From Ancistrus triradiatus (taxonomy: Eukaryota > Chordata > Actinopteri > Siluriformes > Loricariidae): DNA of 64,000 nucleotides. The notes under the pieces were generated by a model. It saw only the letters and a list, made by a program, of their open reading frames with translations. It did not search any database and was not told the DNA's origin. The stretch covers positions 62,001 through 126,000 of the forward strand of contig JAJAGP010001495.1 of NCBI GenBank assembly GCA_025084515.1, given 5' to 3'. Made by a program: the position numbers and the translations under genes. This document shows, one piece after another, positions 34,601-49,600 of the stretch (position 1 is the stretch's first letter; each line of letters starts with the position of its first letter).

Positions 34601-37600
34601 TATTAACTAATAAATTTTTTAAATATATCCTTATATTTAAAAAATTATTAGACAGAACGAGCATCCGATGTGTGCGTGTCTGTGTGGTGTATATATACAC
34701 ACACACACACACACACACAACACCACCACACACACACACAACACCACCACACACCTATATATGTATATAGATATGTATTCATACATATATTCCATCATAG
34801 GTACACTTCAAGTATTAGAGACAAAATGAGAAAAAAAATCCAGAATCATATTGTAGGATTTTAAAAGAATTTAATTGGTAAATCATTGAAAATAAGTATT
34901 TGTCACCTACAAACGAGCAGAAATTCTGGCTCTCACAGACCTGTAACTTCTTTAAGAAGCTCTTCTGTCCTCCACTCTTACCTGTAATTAATGGCAACCT
35001 GTTTACCTCCTTATTTTGTAATACAATACACCTGGTCCACACCTCAAACAGTCAACCCAAACTCAACCATGGCCAAGACCAAAGAGCTGTTGAAGGACCC
35101 TGGGAAGATGAATCTACCTAGGCAAGCAGGTTGGTGTGATAAATCAACTGTGGGAGCAATTGTAAGACATACAAGACCACTGATAATCTCCCTCAATCTG
35201 GGGCCCCACGCAAGATCTCATCCCGTGGGGTCAAAATGATCATGAGAACCGAGAGCAAAAATCCCAGAACTACACGGAGGGACCTGATGAATGACCTGCA
35301 GAGAGCTGGGACCAAAGTAACAAAGGCTACCATCCGTAACATACTACGCTGACAGGGACTCAGATCCTGCAGTGTCAGGCCTGTCTCTCTGCTTAAGCCA
35401 GTACATGTCCAGGCCCATCTGAAGTTTGCCAGAGAGCATATGGATGATCCAGAAGAGGACTGGGAGAATATCATGTGGTCAGATGAAACTAAAATAGAAC
35501 TTTTTGGTAAAAACTCAACTCGCCGTGTTTGGAGGAAGAAGAATTCTGAGTTGCGCCATACCTACTGTGAATACCAGCTACAGTGTGTGCAAACCTGGTG
35601 AAGACTTACAGGAAACGTTTGACCTCTGTCATTGCCAGCAAAGGTTATGTTACAAAGTATTGAGTTGAACCAAATTTATTGACCAAATACTTATTTTCCA
35701 CCATAATTGACAATTAAATTCTTTAAAAATCCTACAATGTGATTTCCTTGTTTTTTTTCTAATTTTGTCTCTCATAGTTGAAGTGACTAAATACTTTTTT
35801 GCCCCACTATAATAATTATATGAATTTGTATGAAAAAAAAATGAGAGTTATTTTTCTGCGACAGTTAAAAATAAATGACAATGTTGTATAGCCTATTAAT
35901 GCTGTTAACCTACTGAATTCCATAATGCATGCACAGCGACAGGAATCGGATCCTGTCAGCAAACCTTTGGCATGGTGAGATGCCACAGAAGAATGTTGCC
36001 AGTGGAAACAATGCAGAATAATATGTAGAATGTCATGCCAAAATCCAACATTTTTACACAACGTGGTGATTTTCAAAACCATATATAAGTACCTCATATC
36101 ATATCTATACATTAAATTACCCATTTCTTCTATCAAATAGGCACGGAAACTTTTTCAACTAGCAATACATGCTTCCATAGCATTCCTTTGGCGTTTGACA
36201 GATATGATTATTTTAAAGACTATCCCAAAATCATCCACATGCCCAACTACTCTCCAACCTACATTAATAAAATTGTAAAAGCTATGAATAAAAATCTGAA
36301 ATAGCTTTCCTACTTATATATTTAGTGTGAAGAATTGTGTCACTCTGTGATGAATTTTCATTAAGACAGATGAGGATATCACCATATGCATACAAACATC
36401 TCCATTAATAAACACAACTGCCAATAAATCAGTCATGTTCATGAAATGTAAGGACAACTCCAGTACTGTATAACTGGCACAACTTTTAGAGACAGGTACA
36501 AAAAAAAAAATAATTAATTTTAGCTTACTGTCACACTGCAAACATTTAAGCAAAGCAATCTTTAAAGATTCTCTATTTTAAAAAGTTTGTTTCGTTGTTG
36601 CTTTAATGAAACCACATCACATCTAAAAGTTCTTATGAACAGTACCTGTAACTTAAAAAGTTTCCAATTATATTTTATTTCTCCAAGGTCACCCGATTGT
36701 TAACATTTACATTTACAGCATTTAGCAGATGCCCTTATCTAGAGCAATTACAATTGATAGTCTTACAATCCAATCAATTTTGGGTTAAGGGTCTTGCTCA
36801 AGGACCCAACAGTGGTAGCTTGGCAGAGGTGGAATTTGAACCCTGGACCTTCTGATCCATAGTCCAGTACCTTAACCGCTAGGCTACCACAGTGTTTAGA
36901 AAATCTTTACACTGTTGCACTGGGGTACAAGTAAGTGGAACGGATGACGGCAAATTTTCTAAGTAATTCCTCAATATGTGACGAATTAGACATTCACACT
37001 CATTTTAATGAGACAACAGCAGGACTCACAATCTTCCATAGCACGTCTGTGCGCTGATGTCAGCGCTGTGCACCATGTTTAGGCCGCCATACATGTTATT
37101 TATGGGAAATGAACTAACTGAGGCTTTTTTGCAACAAACACTCAAACTGGGTTCGGTGCAACAGGAAGGATGGTTACACAGATAAGATTCTTATCACCAC
37201 TGTTACGTACAGTGGAGGATCTTTGATGTTGTGAGGCTGTTTGATCTTTAACAGTGCTGAGCACCTTTTTAGCATACATAACCCTCAAATGCGGTTTTAG
37301 ACTACTTCTTGTAGAGGGGGGGGCACAGAGTTTAGACGGGCATATCCTTACCCCCAGACAGTCGTACAGGTGCAAATGGGCATCTGGTTAAAAATAAAGA
37401 AATAAATAAAAAAAGCCTGTTAAAACTAAATACAGGTAGTCCCTGATTTATGATGGGGCTACATTCTGACAAATCCATCGTACGTCTTAAACGGGTTTTG
37501 CTTCATTATAATCCCAGTGTTCGTAACTCCCACGTTGCTCATCTTCAACTTATACACGCTTAAATCACTTACATTAAACTACAGTTGGGCAAAAATCTTT

Positions 37601-40600
37601 AACAGAAAGCTTATTTTATAACAGAGTATAGAATATCTCTCTATCAGAATATCTCATGTAATTTATTGAATAATGTATTGAAAGTGAAAAATAAAAACAA
37701 TTATTCTGCGACCATGGCTTTTCTTCTCTACATTTCCCAATGCTCATCACTCCAGCCCATGTGACTCCCTACTTCACAGACTGAATTCACAGACTGCACT
37801 CATTTAGCACAGGAGAGTGCAGTAGACTGTATCGCTTGGCCTGGGAAAAATCTAAATTCAGAATTCAGAGTAGGGTTTCTGCTGAATGTATATTTATGTG
37901 TACTAACAGATTTCCATCATAAAGTTGATATATGGTAAGTCAGGCCATGGTAAAATACCTGTAGATCAAGTCATTTAACACTTAAGTGGCCGATACTCTG
38001 CCATGGATGTCAAATGAAGAACAAATTAACACTAATGTATTTTTTTAAATCACTTACATTAGTTCATGTGCATTTTCTTGAACAAATAAAAAAAGGAAAC
38101 AGTCTAAACCGCTGCAATTTTACACCATCATTAGCCAAAACAGCATGCATCTGATGCTCCTCTCCATTTTAAGCCCTGTTGCATTGTCTTTTTCTCTCTG
38201 TTCTGATGCACTTTTCCCTTTTTCTCCATGTTGTATTATCTCTCATTTTCCTTCTCCCGGTTTTGTTTCTCTTTTAATGTAATTACTGCCTTTGCTTTAG
38301 TGCTCCAATATGCATTTCTGGTATTGGCTAAAACGAGTTGCACAGCTCGACTCATACAATTTTAAGCAAGTGCGCCAATTCCCAAGCAAACGATGAGTAC
38401 CGAGACCAATTTTTCTAGTCAAAATGGGTTCAAGACTAGAAAAATGTTTGGAGGGGACGAGAACCGAGGTAACCCCTGTAATACAATATCTATTCAGAAT
38501 ATATATTCTGTTCAAATTCTCCTGAAATGGATGGGGACTATCAGCAGGATTAGGTTCTTGATTGAGAAGGCATTCAAACCGAATTTAATTTAGCATTTTT
38601 CCTCTAACCACTGGTTAATAATATTCAGTAAAAGATTTATCATTCAATCACATTATAAAACATTACTTCAACAACAACATCATAACATATCTGCTACATG
38701 AGAAGTCTGATGTAAAAGGAACTCTGTGTTTCCACAGTCCAAAATGAACAGTTGTATTCGTTACCAGGGACAAGACTGGCCCACAGGTATCCCATCAGCT
38801 GTTTGGCGGATGGACATTTGCCGGGAGACATTTTGGAAATCATTTTGAGAGTCTTCGTAACTTGAGCGACAATGGGTAGCTTATGGTTATACTGTGACTC
38901 ATTATGTAAGCTCATCTTATCAATGCCTGTTACTAGCTAGCATAAATAAAGTTAATTGATGCCTTCGCTAATTTAATTACTGCCTTTGCTTTAGTGCTGT
39001 ATTTTTGGTAGATTATGCATTTAGATGTGGCTAGCCAAAACATATAGCTATGGGCTATCATTACCTTATCTTCTGCATGGCTGACTTACTATTAAATATT
39101 TACATACATCCATAACTCCATTACCCTGAAACTGGCTCTTTGTAACTTGGGCAGCATTGACACTGATATCCTATCACACTTAGTGCTAGCCTGTCTCCAT
39201 TCTACTGATTTTGATCTTCACTGCTTGTTTCTTTTGAAAGTGCTTTAATTGTATTCACGTTTATGTTATTCTTACCACATGATGATGATCTGACTATCTG
39301 ATATGGGACTAATTGCGTCGTGTATTGATTAAGGGTGGATGCCGTATTAATAGAGACGGGAGTGCCTGTAGTGAACTGGCATGGCATGTCCTGTTCTGCT
39401 CATCAATACAGGATAAAACTGTAAGCTTTAAGACTTTCCTGCTGACCCCCACTATTGTCGTGACTGAGTCTGAGGAATCTGAGGCACGGTAATGTTTTAC
39501 TGGGCAAGAGCCCCAGTAAAGAGGGTCTAACGACGCTCCTGCATGACAGCATTGGCCTCATGAACACCCAGGAGATTATAAATGGAAATTATACTTTGTT
39601 AAATTCATCAAAGTTACACTAATAAACTGCAACCTTGTGAGGCAAACTGAAGAAGAGATTCAACACATTCATACTGCAGGTAAAAGTGATCTGTAATGTA
39701 ATGTTTTTGATAGTTTGTTAAGAAGTTAAAAAAGAAAAGGAAAAAAGGAGCTAAACCCTAAGTAGCGATTGCAAACCGTAACTGTTTTATGTTACATTTG
39801 CACACGCAAAACATTGAGGACATGAAGGCTAAAAATAGACCATTTTTATGCCTTTCTGTGCAATCAGTGCAGTGCAGTGGCTGCTTCTGTGGAGAGTTCA
39901 CTGGATTGAAAATAGAAGCCAAATAGTGTGATAAGACCATGATAAAAACTGAAGAGACCCTTACTGCTCAAAACGTTAGTGGAGATTGGACTGTTCTGGT
40001 TGGAATGGACTACCACAAACTGGCTAACCTATTTAGTCAGTTTCTTTAACTGTAAATGAGTGCATAGAAGTTCAATATGACCCTGCTCAACTCAAGGTAT
40101 CAAGGTACTCCAAAGAGAAGAGATCTGATGTCTTAGAAAGCCTGAATTACAATCTAAGAAACTTAACCGTTTTAAAAGGTTTGTTCTTAAAAATAAACAT
40201 GTTTTAATTACAAGTATTGAGTGTTCTCATATTTTGCCTTTTTCAAGCATCCTTCATGCATTCATTTGCTGATAAATATAAATAATAAGCTCCCCGGACA
40301 AAAATTAGTCACCTTGCATGTTTAAGGTGGTAGTAACTTCAGGCTCCTGCAGGTGGCGTTGCACAAAGACGACTGAGCTATAAATAATTGCGGGGTGTGC
40401 AACGGGACTCACAGATTGAGAAGAGATGGTGTACAGTGCAGCGAATGTCCGTTTGAAGTGTTGAAAATGGGTCGTAAAGCAAATGTTAATGATTGGCATA
40501 AAGGAGTGATTGCATTTGGGCATGCTAAAGACAGCAGTGTGGAGGAAGTAGCCGAATTTGCAGGTGTATTGGAGCGTAGAGTCATACAGAGTTACCAGAA

Positions 40601-43600
40601 GTGGCAAAAATCCCAGTCTACTCATCAGAACTGTGGCCGAAAGGCGACACTGACACAGACAGACCACCGGCGTGTTTCATGGCTTGTCAATAAAAATTCT
40701 TTGCTTCCAGGCAAGAACTGCACCTACTCTGCAGAGGACTGCATACCATAAACATATGGAGCAGAGTGGCACACAGGAGGCCTTGCTCACTGGAAATGTG
40801 TCATCTGGTCAGATGAATCTCGTTCTGCCAGTATGTGAATGATGCTAGGTTTAAAGTTCATCAAAGACCTCAGGAAGCCTTCAATGAGGACTGCATGCGG
40901 TTCAAGATGGAGGAGGTTATGTGATGTTCAGGGGTTGTTTTAATTATGCAGATATGGGTCCTTTTGGTTGTGGTGACAGTAAATTTGAACCAAAATGCCT
41001 ATGTCCTGCTGATGTACAACCAGGTTTTGCCTTTTGATCATTATCTTACAGAGGAACATAACATTCCCTGTATTCTAAGTTGACAATTCTCATGGTCACA
41101 GGGCTGCAAATGTGACTGATTGGCATGACGAACATTCAGGAGCAGTCACACATATGGACCGACCCGCAAAATCCCCAGACGTGAATCCCCTTGAAAATCT
41201 GTGGGACTACCTGGAACAATGAGTACGATTGAACAATGAACACTGATGTTGCCTATATCAAGAGACTTGCCCAGTTCATGCCAACTCGATTCCCAGCCTT
41301 TATTAGTGCTTGTGGAGGTATTACATGCTATTGGGTACATTCAGTCACACGTTTATTTGTATGGATTTATTGCCATTCCAGCTGAGATGGGCCATGTACA
41401 CGGCATTAAAATAGGTTCAGACAACTTCTATCTCGAACAGCGTGAAAGGATCAGAAAACATGCTTTATGGGACTGTGGTAGCCTAGCGGATAAGGTACTG
41501 GACTATGGACCAGAAGGGCCAGGGTTCAAATCCCACCTCTGACAAGCTTCCACTGTTGGGTCCTTGAGCAAGGCCCTTAACCTACAATTACTTGGATTGT
41601 AAGACTGTATCAATTGTAAGTCGCTCTGGATAAGGGTGTCTGCTAAATGCTGGAAATGTAAATGTAAATGCTTTATCAGTCACAAGTGACTGTTTTTTGC
41701 CCGGTGAGCTTATTAGTGAGTGCTCATTTTATAAGCTAGAAAAAGACCTTTAAACCTCATTTGTCAATATTGTTACTCAGGAAAAACCTGGCAAGCCCAG
41801 AAGTGGGAACTGTATGTAAGTAATTTACATAATCTCAATCTGCTGTCTACATCCTGAGTCTGAATGAGAATAACTTTCGATAGCACCAGATTTACAACAA
41901 CAGCTGCCCTAGCAGAACATCACCTCTGCATATGGGACTAAGTTCCCACTATAGATCAGCCACATTCCAAAACCAAATAATGGTAATATTATTTTAGACA
42001 ATTACTTAACTAATCCACTGCAGTATCAAGAGAACCATGCATCATTCGCACCTTTCTCTACTGAATATATTGTCATTGAACTGAGACACCATTAACACTT
42101 GGTCTTTTATCTGGATTGTATCCAGACAAGTTTTAAAAAAAATTGCTCTTAATTGTGCTTAAATGTGTTGTGTTAATAGTCTGTGCTTATCATCACTAAC
42201 TACATATTCAGTTTTCTCTCAGAGCCAATTCTGGTATCAACTCCGGCTCAACTTGAGCTCTTTTGCCATCATCAGTTCCAGTCCTCATATTGTTACTCAG
42301 ACCAGAGGGCAATCAGAGGGCAATGACTTCCTCCCCTCCACCAGTTGACTGAGCATACCATGCCAACACAACTTTCCTGCTGAGGACAAGAGATCCTACA
42401 GTGACTCGGTTTACTGGACTAAATAATACTTATGTGCATATTCTCTATTACTCTCTAGTGTAGTGTTCAGCACACATACCTGAGGGCACTTTGAGGTCCA
42501 GGCTGTTGCAGAAGTCTGTATAGCAGCAGTGGATGTTGAGCAGGCCCTCAGCACCCTGACAGAAGAAGGGTTGTCCAGGAGGAACGAGCTGTTCTTTATC
42601 GATGCAATTTCGAACATGCTGCTCCTGCCCATCAATAAGGGAGGTAGAAGCCATGCAGGCTCCCGTCGTCTCGCAGCGGTAGCCATTTTTCTCACACTGA
42701 GGGCTGGTACAGTTACACAACAGAGCTAAAGAGAGAATGAGAGACACGGATTTGTGAAAAAAATCTGCAGAGCTGTCTGCATTTTCAGCATGGCACAGAC
42801 TGTACAGACTTTCCAACAGCATGGTGTATTTAAGTTCCAAACCATTTGTGCAAAGTCTATCAGAAACAGAATGATGCAGAAGAAAACAAATCATTAACAG
42901 AACGGACACTTAATACAAAAGTATACTAATTAATACAGTGGGTTAGAAGAGGCTATGAGCTACATCATTTAACAGCCTTACGTATTTCTAACGAATTGGG
43001 CAGACTTGGGAATAGCAAAGCTTCTTCTGTTTCTGTCTATAAAACCAAACGTGTGTATTAACTCATACTACTATTTCTGCTGCTGCTACAAGTTACACTA
43101 ATTCTTATTACACTCTTAATTAGCAAAAATAACTGTAGCCAGTGATTCAAATCTTAAAAATTGTGTGACTGGCAATGCTATAAATGCAGAATGGCTGTTG
43201 GCACTATGGAGGAAATTATAACTGCTTTGTGTTGCATCATGTGCTTTCCTAAAACAGATGACCACTGTCAAATATAAAGACTGTAAGCATTTTGGAGAAA
43301 TTATCAGAAAATTCTAATGATTTTGTTGGTAAATCCATACACTGGAAGAGATGACATTTACATTTACAGCATTTAGCAGACACCCTTATCCAGAGCGACT
43401 TACAATTGATACAGTCTTACAATCCAGGCAATTGTGGGTTAAGGGTCTTGCTCAAGGACCCAACAGTGGCAGCTTGGCAGAAGTGGGATTTGAACCCTGG
43501 ACGTTCTGGTCTAGGAGTCCAGTATCTTAACCACTAGGCTACCACAGTCCTGAGGTCTTTGATTTACATGCATATCTGGGTAATTTCCTCTACTACAGGC

Positions 43601-46600
43601 GTTATTAGGGGTGTGTGACATGTACCGTCTCTGCTAATATCTTAATTGTTGTTTTTATGATGTGCAAGCTGACATTAGAGTATGTGACTCACTTTGCATA
43701 AAACAGTCAAAAACATGCCTTAGGACCTCACGTATTCACTGTGTCGTGTACCATGCTGCACACTGAATGCATAGTGTGCTAGTGCCACAAATGAAGCTAG
43801 CGTTCTATCTAAAAGTGCTGAAGTTAAAAATGATTGAACACAGCACCAGGAGACAAAATACAGACACCACCAGCCTCGCAGTCGACATCGTTAGATTTCA
43901 CTGCCAGACATGGCTCAGCTTTGAAGACAGGAGCTGCTCAAAAGACGACAATCTGCAAACTATGCCATCAAGACAACTCGACAACTAACTCTAGGGACGC
44001 ACCGATAACTGATTATTACGATAATCAGTACGATAACTGATTATTAACACATTATTGTAGCCGATACCGAGATTAAAAACGATAAGTTTTTTAAAGGGTT
44101 TCATTCCATTTTATTTTCTAACCTTCATTTAAAAATGTAAGAATCTTTTCTGAGCTTTCAATTGGTAAAACAACAAGGCAACAACAAGTACAATTAAGTC
44201 TATAAGAAAGCTTATGACTGAGAAGGCCCAAGAAAGAATATAACTGCATACATAACTACACAGTCAGCAGTATCAGATATTTTGCTTCATAAATAACAGC
44301 CAAAATGTTCATATATAAATGTAAGCCTATGTGACACATTCATCCCATAACTAGCATTAAACATTTCTTTGACTTGTATGGCAGTAGCTTCAGTCCATTC
44401 AGATCAGACAAGACACGATTTACTGCTCTCACACATCGAGGAGCCTTGGGCACAAACACCCTTTCGCGGTTCATGGCTTGTCCCTCCTCTAACCATTGTC
44501 AGGAGCTCCCTACAAGTCTTCTTTGTTTAGGAGATTCTCTGCCCCAGTTGTCTGACTACAACAACTCCTTTGTTAAAGTCGCTCAGATCTTTACTCCTGA
44601 ACATTTATTCCCACGTCACACAGTCCAAGGTGAACCAACTCTTCACTTAGCGAATATTATATAACTCTATATAATATAACATAACCCACTTGAATTTCCA
44701 GTGGGAATGTTATTACCAGCCAGAGTTTTACTCAGGAGACTTGCTTAATTGATCCCATCCAAATAGGGCTTCAGGACAACTTTTTTTGCCTACATAATGG
44801 ATTTTACACAACTTGGAGCTAGTCGGGTACACCCAAGCAGCCAAATGCTGTTCTCTTGATACACAACAATTTGTGACCGTATTAGAATTTAATGCATAAT
44901 ATGAAATACATAAAGAGCTCTTTGATTGTTTGGGACTGCTGAGTGGATTTGCTTGGTAACCAGCTGTAATTTCTCATACACATTTCATCTTCTACAGTTC
45001 CATCAGTTCCATCTTTCTTTCTGCCATGGTTGGATTGAAACCTGTAGATACTTGCACACAGGGCCTTTAATAACTCCAGCTTTTCATTTTCATATTCAAA
45101 GAACACAGAGGTACACTGGAATTTTCCTACATGCACAATCGGACTTGTACTTCCTCTGTCACACGGATGAGAGCATGCACGCACACGTGCACAGACACAC
45201 ACACACACACACACACACCTGTCAATACGGCCCCCAGGCCTGTCTGGTGTAACCGACAGCTTTGACTGTAATAAAGCAGTTAAGTGGGTGCTTGAGACAG
45301 AGCACAGAAAAGCCACATTTGACAGTGAATCATATTTATCAAATGTTTCCATGTACACATGCCGTTTGCATACTGAGACTGATATCAAAGGAAACTTGAG
45401 TGGGAGGTAGTGGTTTAAAACTGAATACGTGTGTATTGATTTCCTAACTTGCATTTTGAGATAAGCCCAGTAATAGTAAACTACGAACAGTCCAGATCAA
45501 TTAATCACACACTGGACAATGTTGTTTTTTTTTTTAACATTTAAAACATTTACACAACCACTTACAATGTAGACACTTAGGGAGACTTAATCATTCTCCT
45601 CCATGGTAACACCAAGCACACACATGCAAAGAGGCAAATTGTATTTCGTGGTTTACCGTATTTTTCGGACCATAAGGCGCACTTAAAATCCTTTAACTTT
45701 CTCAAAAATCGACAGTGCGCCTTAAAATGCGGTGCGTCTAATGTATGAATTAATTCTGGTTGTGCTTTCTGACCTAGAACCGATTGTAGATGGTACACGG
45801 CGCTCATAAATCTGTCAAAATGTTTTAGCACGGCCTTGGAAAGTTACGTAGCTTACGGCCACCGTAGTGCGTAGCATCGTGGAGTAGTACGATCTGTGCT
45901 TCAACATTACGGTGTGTGCATTCATTCATTTTCGAAGCGGATTTCAAACTCAGAGCTATCAGTCACGAAGTACAACATGGACATAGAGCAGCTGCGAGAG
46001 AATTCAACATTAACGAATCAATGATACGGAAGTGGAGGAAGCAAGAAGACGCCCTGCACCAGGTAAAGAAAACCAAACTGAGCTTCCGACGGAACTTAAG
46101 AGTTTTGTTTCATTTAATGCGTCTTATAACCCGGTGCGCTTTTTAGCCCGAAAAATACGGTAATATATTTCACTGTCCTGAAAAATGTCAGAACAGTGAG
46201 AGTCTTTAAACAAAACAATGTTTTTGACTTTGGCTAAACAGCTTCAGTCACTGCAAAAGCTTATTTCATTTCTGCTAAGTCACCAACACAGCAGCTGCAA
46301 ACATAAAACAATAAAATAAAATTACGTGTTGTTATTGAGTCAATTGTTAAATTATATGCATGGTGATGTGATCCAGCACACACTGTACATGTCTACAAAA
46401 AGTAAAACGTTTCTAAATACAAATTTCAAGCTGGTGTATCAGTCTGGGACGCTCGACTACTGAAAGTTAGAAACAAAACGCTGCCCAATTACAGGTATGC
46501 GCTGGTTCAAGTCCACATTACGTTCGGTGAAACAGGGTGCTGACCGGACATAGAGCACATAGTGCTTTATTTTTAATAATAATATTAAAGAAAACACAAT

Positions 46601-49600
46601 ATGAAAACACCAACAGTACAATAAAGGGTTGGGCGGTATTCAGATAATAGCACGGTATACGGCGCTTTAAGTAGGTCAAATTTGGTACGTCACATTTTTA
46701 AAATACCATCAGAATTTGTAAACACCATCACCTTTTTTGAATACCGCAGTAACCCGGAAAACCTCCTACTATACAGTAATGCTTATCTTTGCATCTTTTC
46801 TGAAACTTACCAAAAACTAAACTAGAACCACACGGAAAATTCTCTGTCAGCAGCTGTCGCAAGGGCTGGTACTAGATTTCTGTCATTCAGACATGAATTT
46901 AAATAGAAATAAATGTGAATTTATATATAAAAATATTATTTCTTATTATAATTCTTAAAAGCTTGACTGTTAAATCAAACAGATGCCAATCAGATGGATG
47001 TTAATCAGTGCTTACCTGTACAACATTCCCATCAACACCACTACTAGTGCTAATAGTACTACAACAATACTGCCCCTCCTTCTCCTACTATAGTACTACT
47101 CCTAATAATAGGGTTAGTAAAAATCATTGAAAAACACTGTTTTGTTTTTTAAATTGTGAGATCATATTATTTTCTAGATATCCCACATCTAAGGGAAGCA
47201 CACAATCCACCCCAAAAAACTATTTCAAATAAGTGAGCTTGCACTCACTGGCAAGTTATAACTGGTGCAAATCATGGTGCCTAGAGCCTGGGTTTTTTTG
47301 CTTCCTCAGAAGTCCTTTAGAGAGCAGCCTGCTTCGTACTTCTGAAAGCCCTGTACATTCACGGTTTAAAAGAATGGCAGATCTGTAGCTGTCCATCAAA
47401 CATGGGCAGGTAGTAACAGGCAGAACTAAGAGTTGAAAGCGCATGCTTTGTAAGACATTCTAAACCACCAACAGATTATCAAATTACTTGCAAGCTTTAC
47501 CAAAGACATTTACTGTTTACCTGCAATATGTAGACAAAAGTTTGTTGACACCTCTTGTAATTTTTGAGCTCTGCTATCTCAGTAACACTCACATAACACA
47601 TTCATAACATAAATGATACTTTTCTGGATTCTCTACAGACAAACAGTGGCAGGAGAATGGGATGTACTGAATATCCGCCTGACTCTCAGTATGACACATG
47701 TTTCTGTTTCCAACAAGTCAGTTCAACAAATTTCTGCCCTGCTGTCCTTAGAGTCCACAGAGAATTGGTTTGCCAACTTTGACTCAGAACTTGGCTGGCT
47801 TGCACAGAAATTTGACCTCCATCAGACACCTTGAAAATGTACTGGAATGGCCAAAGCGAGCCGGGGTTAATGTCTAACATCAGAAACTGACCTCACGGTC
47901 ATGTTTCAAAATCAGAAATCCCTCTTAGAAGGACCAACGCTGTTGTAGCAGCAAAGGTGGGGGGCAAGCTCCACACAAATACCCAGGTTTTGGATGTACA
48001 TTGAGTGTCCACAAAATTTTGTCTACACAGTGTATATGTTTTTGCTGATGTTTATGTTTCCTCATAACGAACTGATGATGGAAGAAAATTTGCCATGAAA
48101 ATCCCTGGTTTATATTTCGGTTTCGTCAGAGCGGTTTTCTGCGCAAAACAAAATACAACTGATGGGTAAGATAGCTTACATACCTAGTTGACAGGAAAAT
48201 ATTTTAAAGTGGTTTAAACTTCAAAAGGAACAGTGCTGATAATGCCAGAAACTATGTCTAAGCTTTGTTCTGTTGATCTGCATGCCAGACAGGCTCCATT
48301 CCAAATACACTTGGTAACACAATTCTTCTTTTCTTCCCACAAACTAAAACAGGTGAACCCAGGCTATTATTACACTTTAACCATGCACTATACAAACTTG
48401 CTTCTAAAATGTTAAAAGGTATCTATATTGTGCTTTTCTACTCTGTCTACTTTCTCATCACCAGACTCATCGTCAGTCAGTGTGTCATGTTTTTGGAGGC
48501 TTGGGCACAACATCTAATCGTAAGATACTGGCTTCTTGCATGTTTGGATTTGTGTTATACCATTTGTATTTGTCAGGCAGAAGTAGGAATATGAAGGACG
48601 ATCTTCAGGTTCTCTACAACAACAGGAATGGCAAAATGTATATGGAGAATACTGCTGTGAGAAGCCTGATGGATATGGGTGGGTCCAACTTTTATCATGG
48701 TCACCCACATTTCAGCCAAAGTAATTCTCATAAGATTTTTAATGGGGGTGTGAACATTTTCAACTGAGATGTAACAGAAAGACTTTAGACTAATTATGCA
48801 AGTTTCTTGGAAATATAATGGTGGATGGGGTATTAGTAGGGGTGTAACCGCTCTGCAAAAACGGGATGGTGTACATCATCGGGTGGGACGATGCATCGTC
48901 TAATTGGATTACGCTTTCTTGATTTTGCCGCCATCTAATGCAATTCTAGTCATCCTCAGATGCATATTCCCTGGTCAGTGAGAACCCTAATTTCTTTTAA
49001 TTGCAGGGGACTGAAGTTTCTTTTTGTTTAAATGTTTATACAAGAACAGTATGCTACTTTGAACTGTTATTCTTCAGAAATGAAAAAGGAGTGTTTTCCC
49101 CAGTTATTTAATATATGGTGAAGCTACAGTAAGATACGTCAGGATAATAAGTTTGTCATTGTATAATTATACAATGAACTTACCATTGATTATCCAGAAC
49201 AGTGAAAATGTACACAAAAATACAATAGGACACTCACACAGACAGATTAAGGTAGTCTAACACACAAAGAGTTCTCACTTCAAGAGTAGTATTGCACTGA
49301 TAGAATAAAAATAAATACTGAATTTAAGAAATATTGCACACTTGTATAATAGGGCATTTTGTTTACAATTTTAAACCTAATGTTTCTAGTAATTTCTTTG
49401 ACTAAAAATGTATTGTTAAAAACGTACGCAAGAAATTATCAAATGTTAAATCAATAACCATACGAAAATTGATTTGTGCACTCATTCTCGTGAATCGATT
49501 TGAAGCGTGAGCAGAGTGTATCGTTAAACCAATAGGTATCAGCACAACACTTCATAACACAAAAGCAGAACTTTTCAACAGAGTGGAAAAGATACTGCAC

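Noticed and set aside
44882..45454. 190-codon minus-strand frame
   Set aside because: Contains a CVCVCV run from a CA repeat and no recognisable domain; within acvr1b intron 1 with no splice support.
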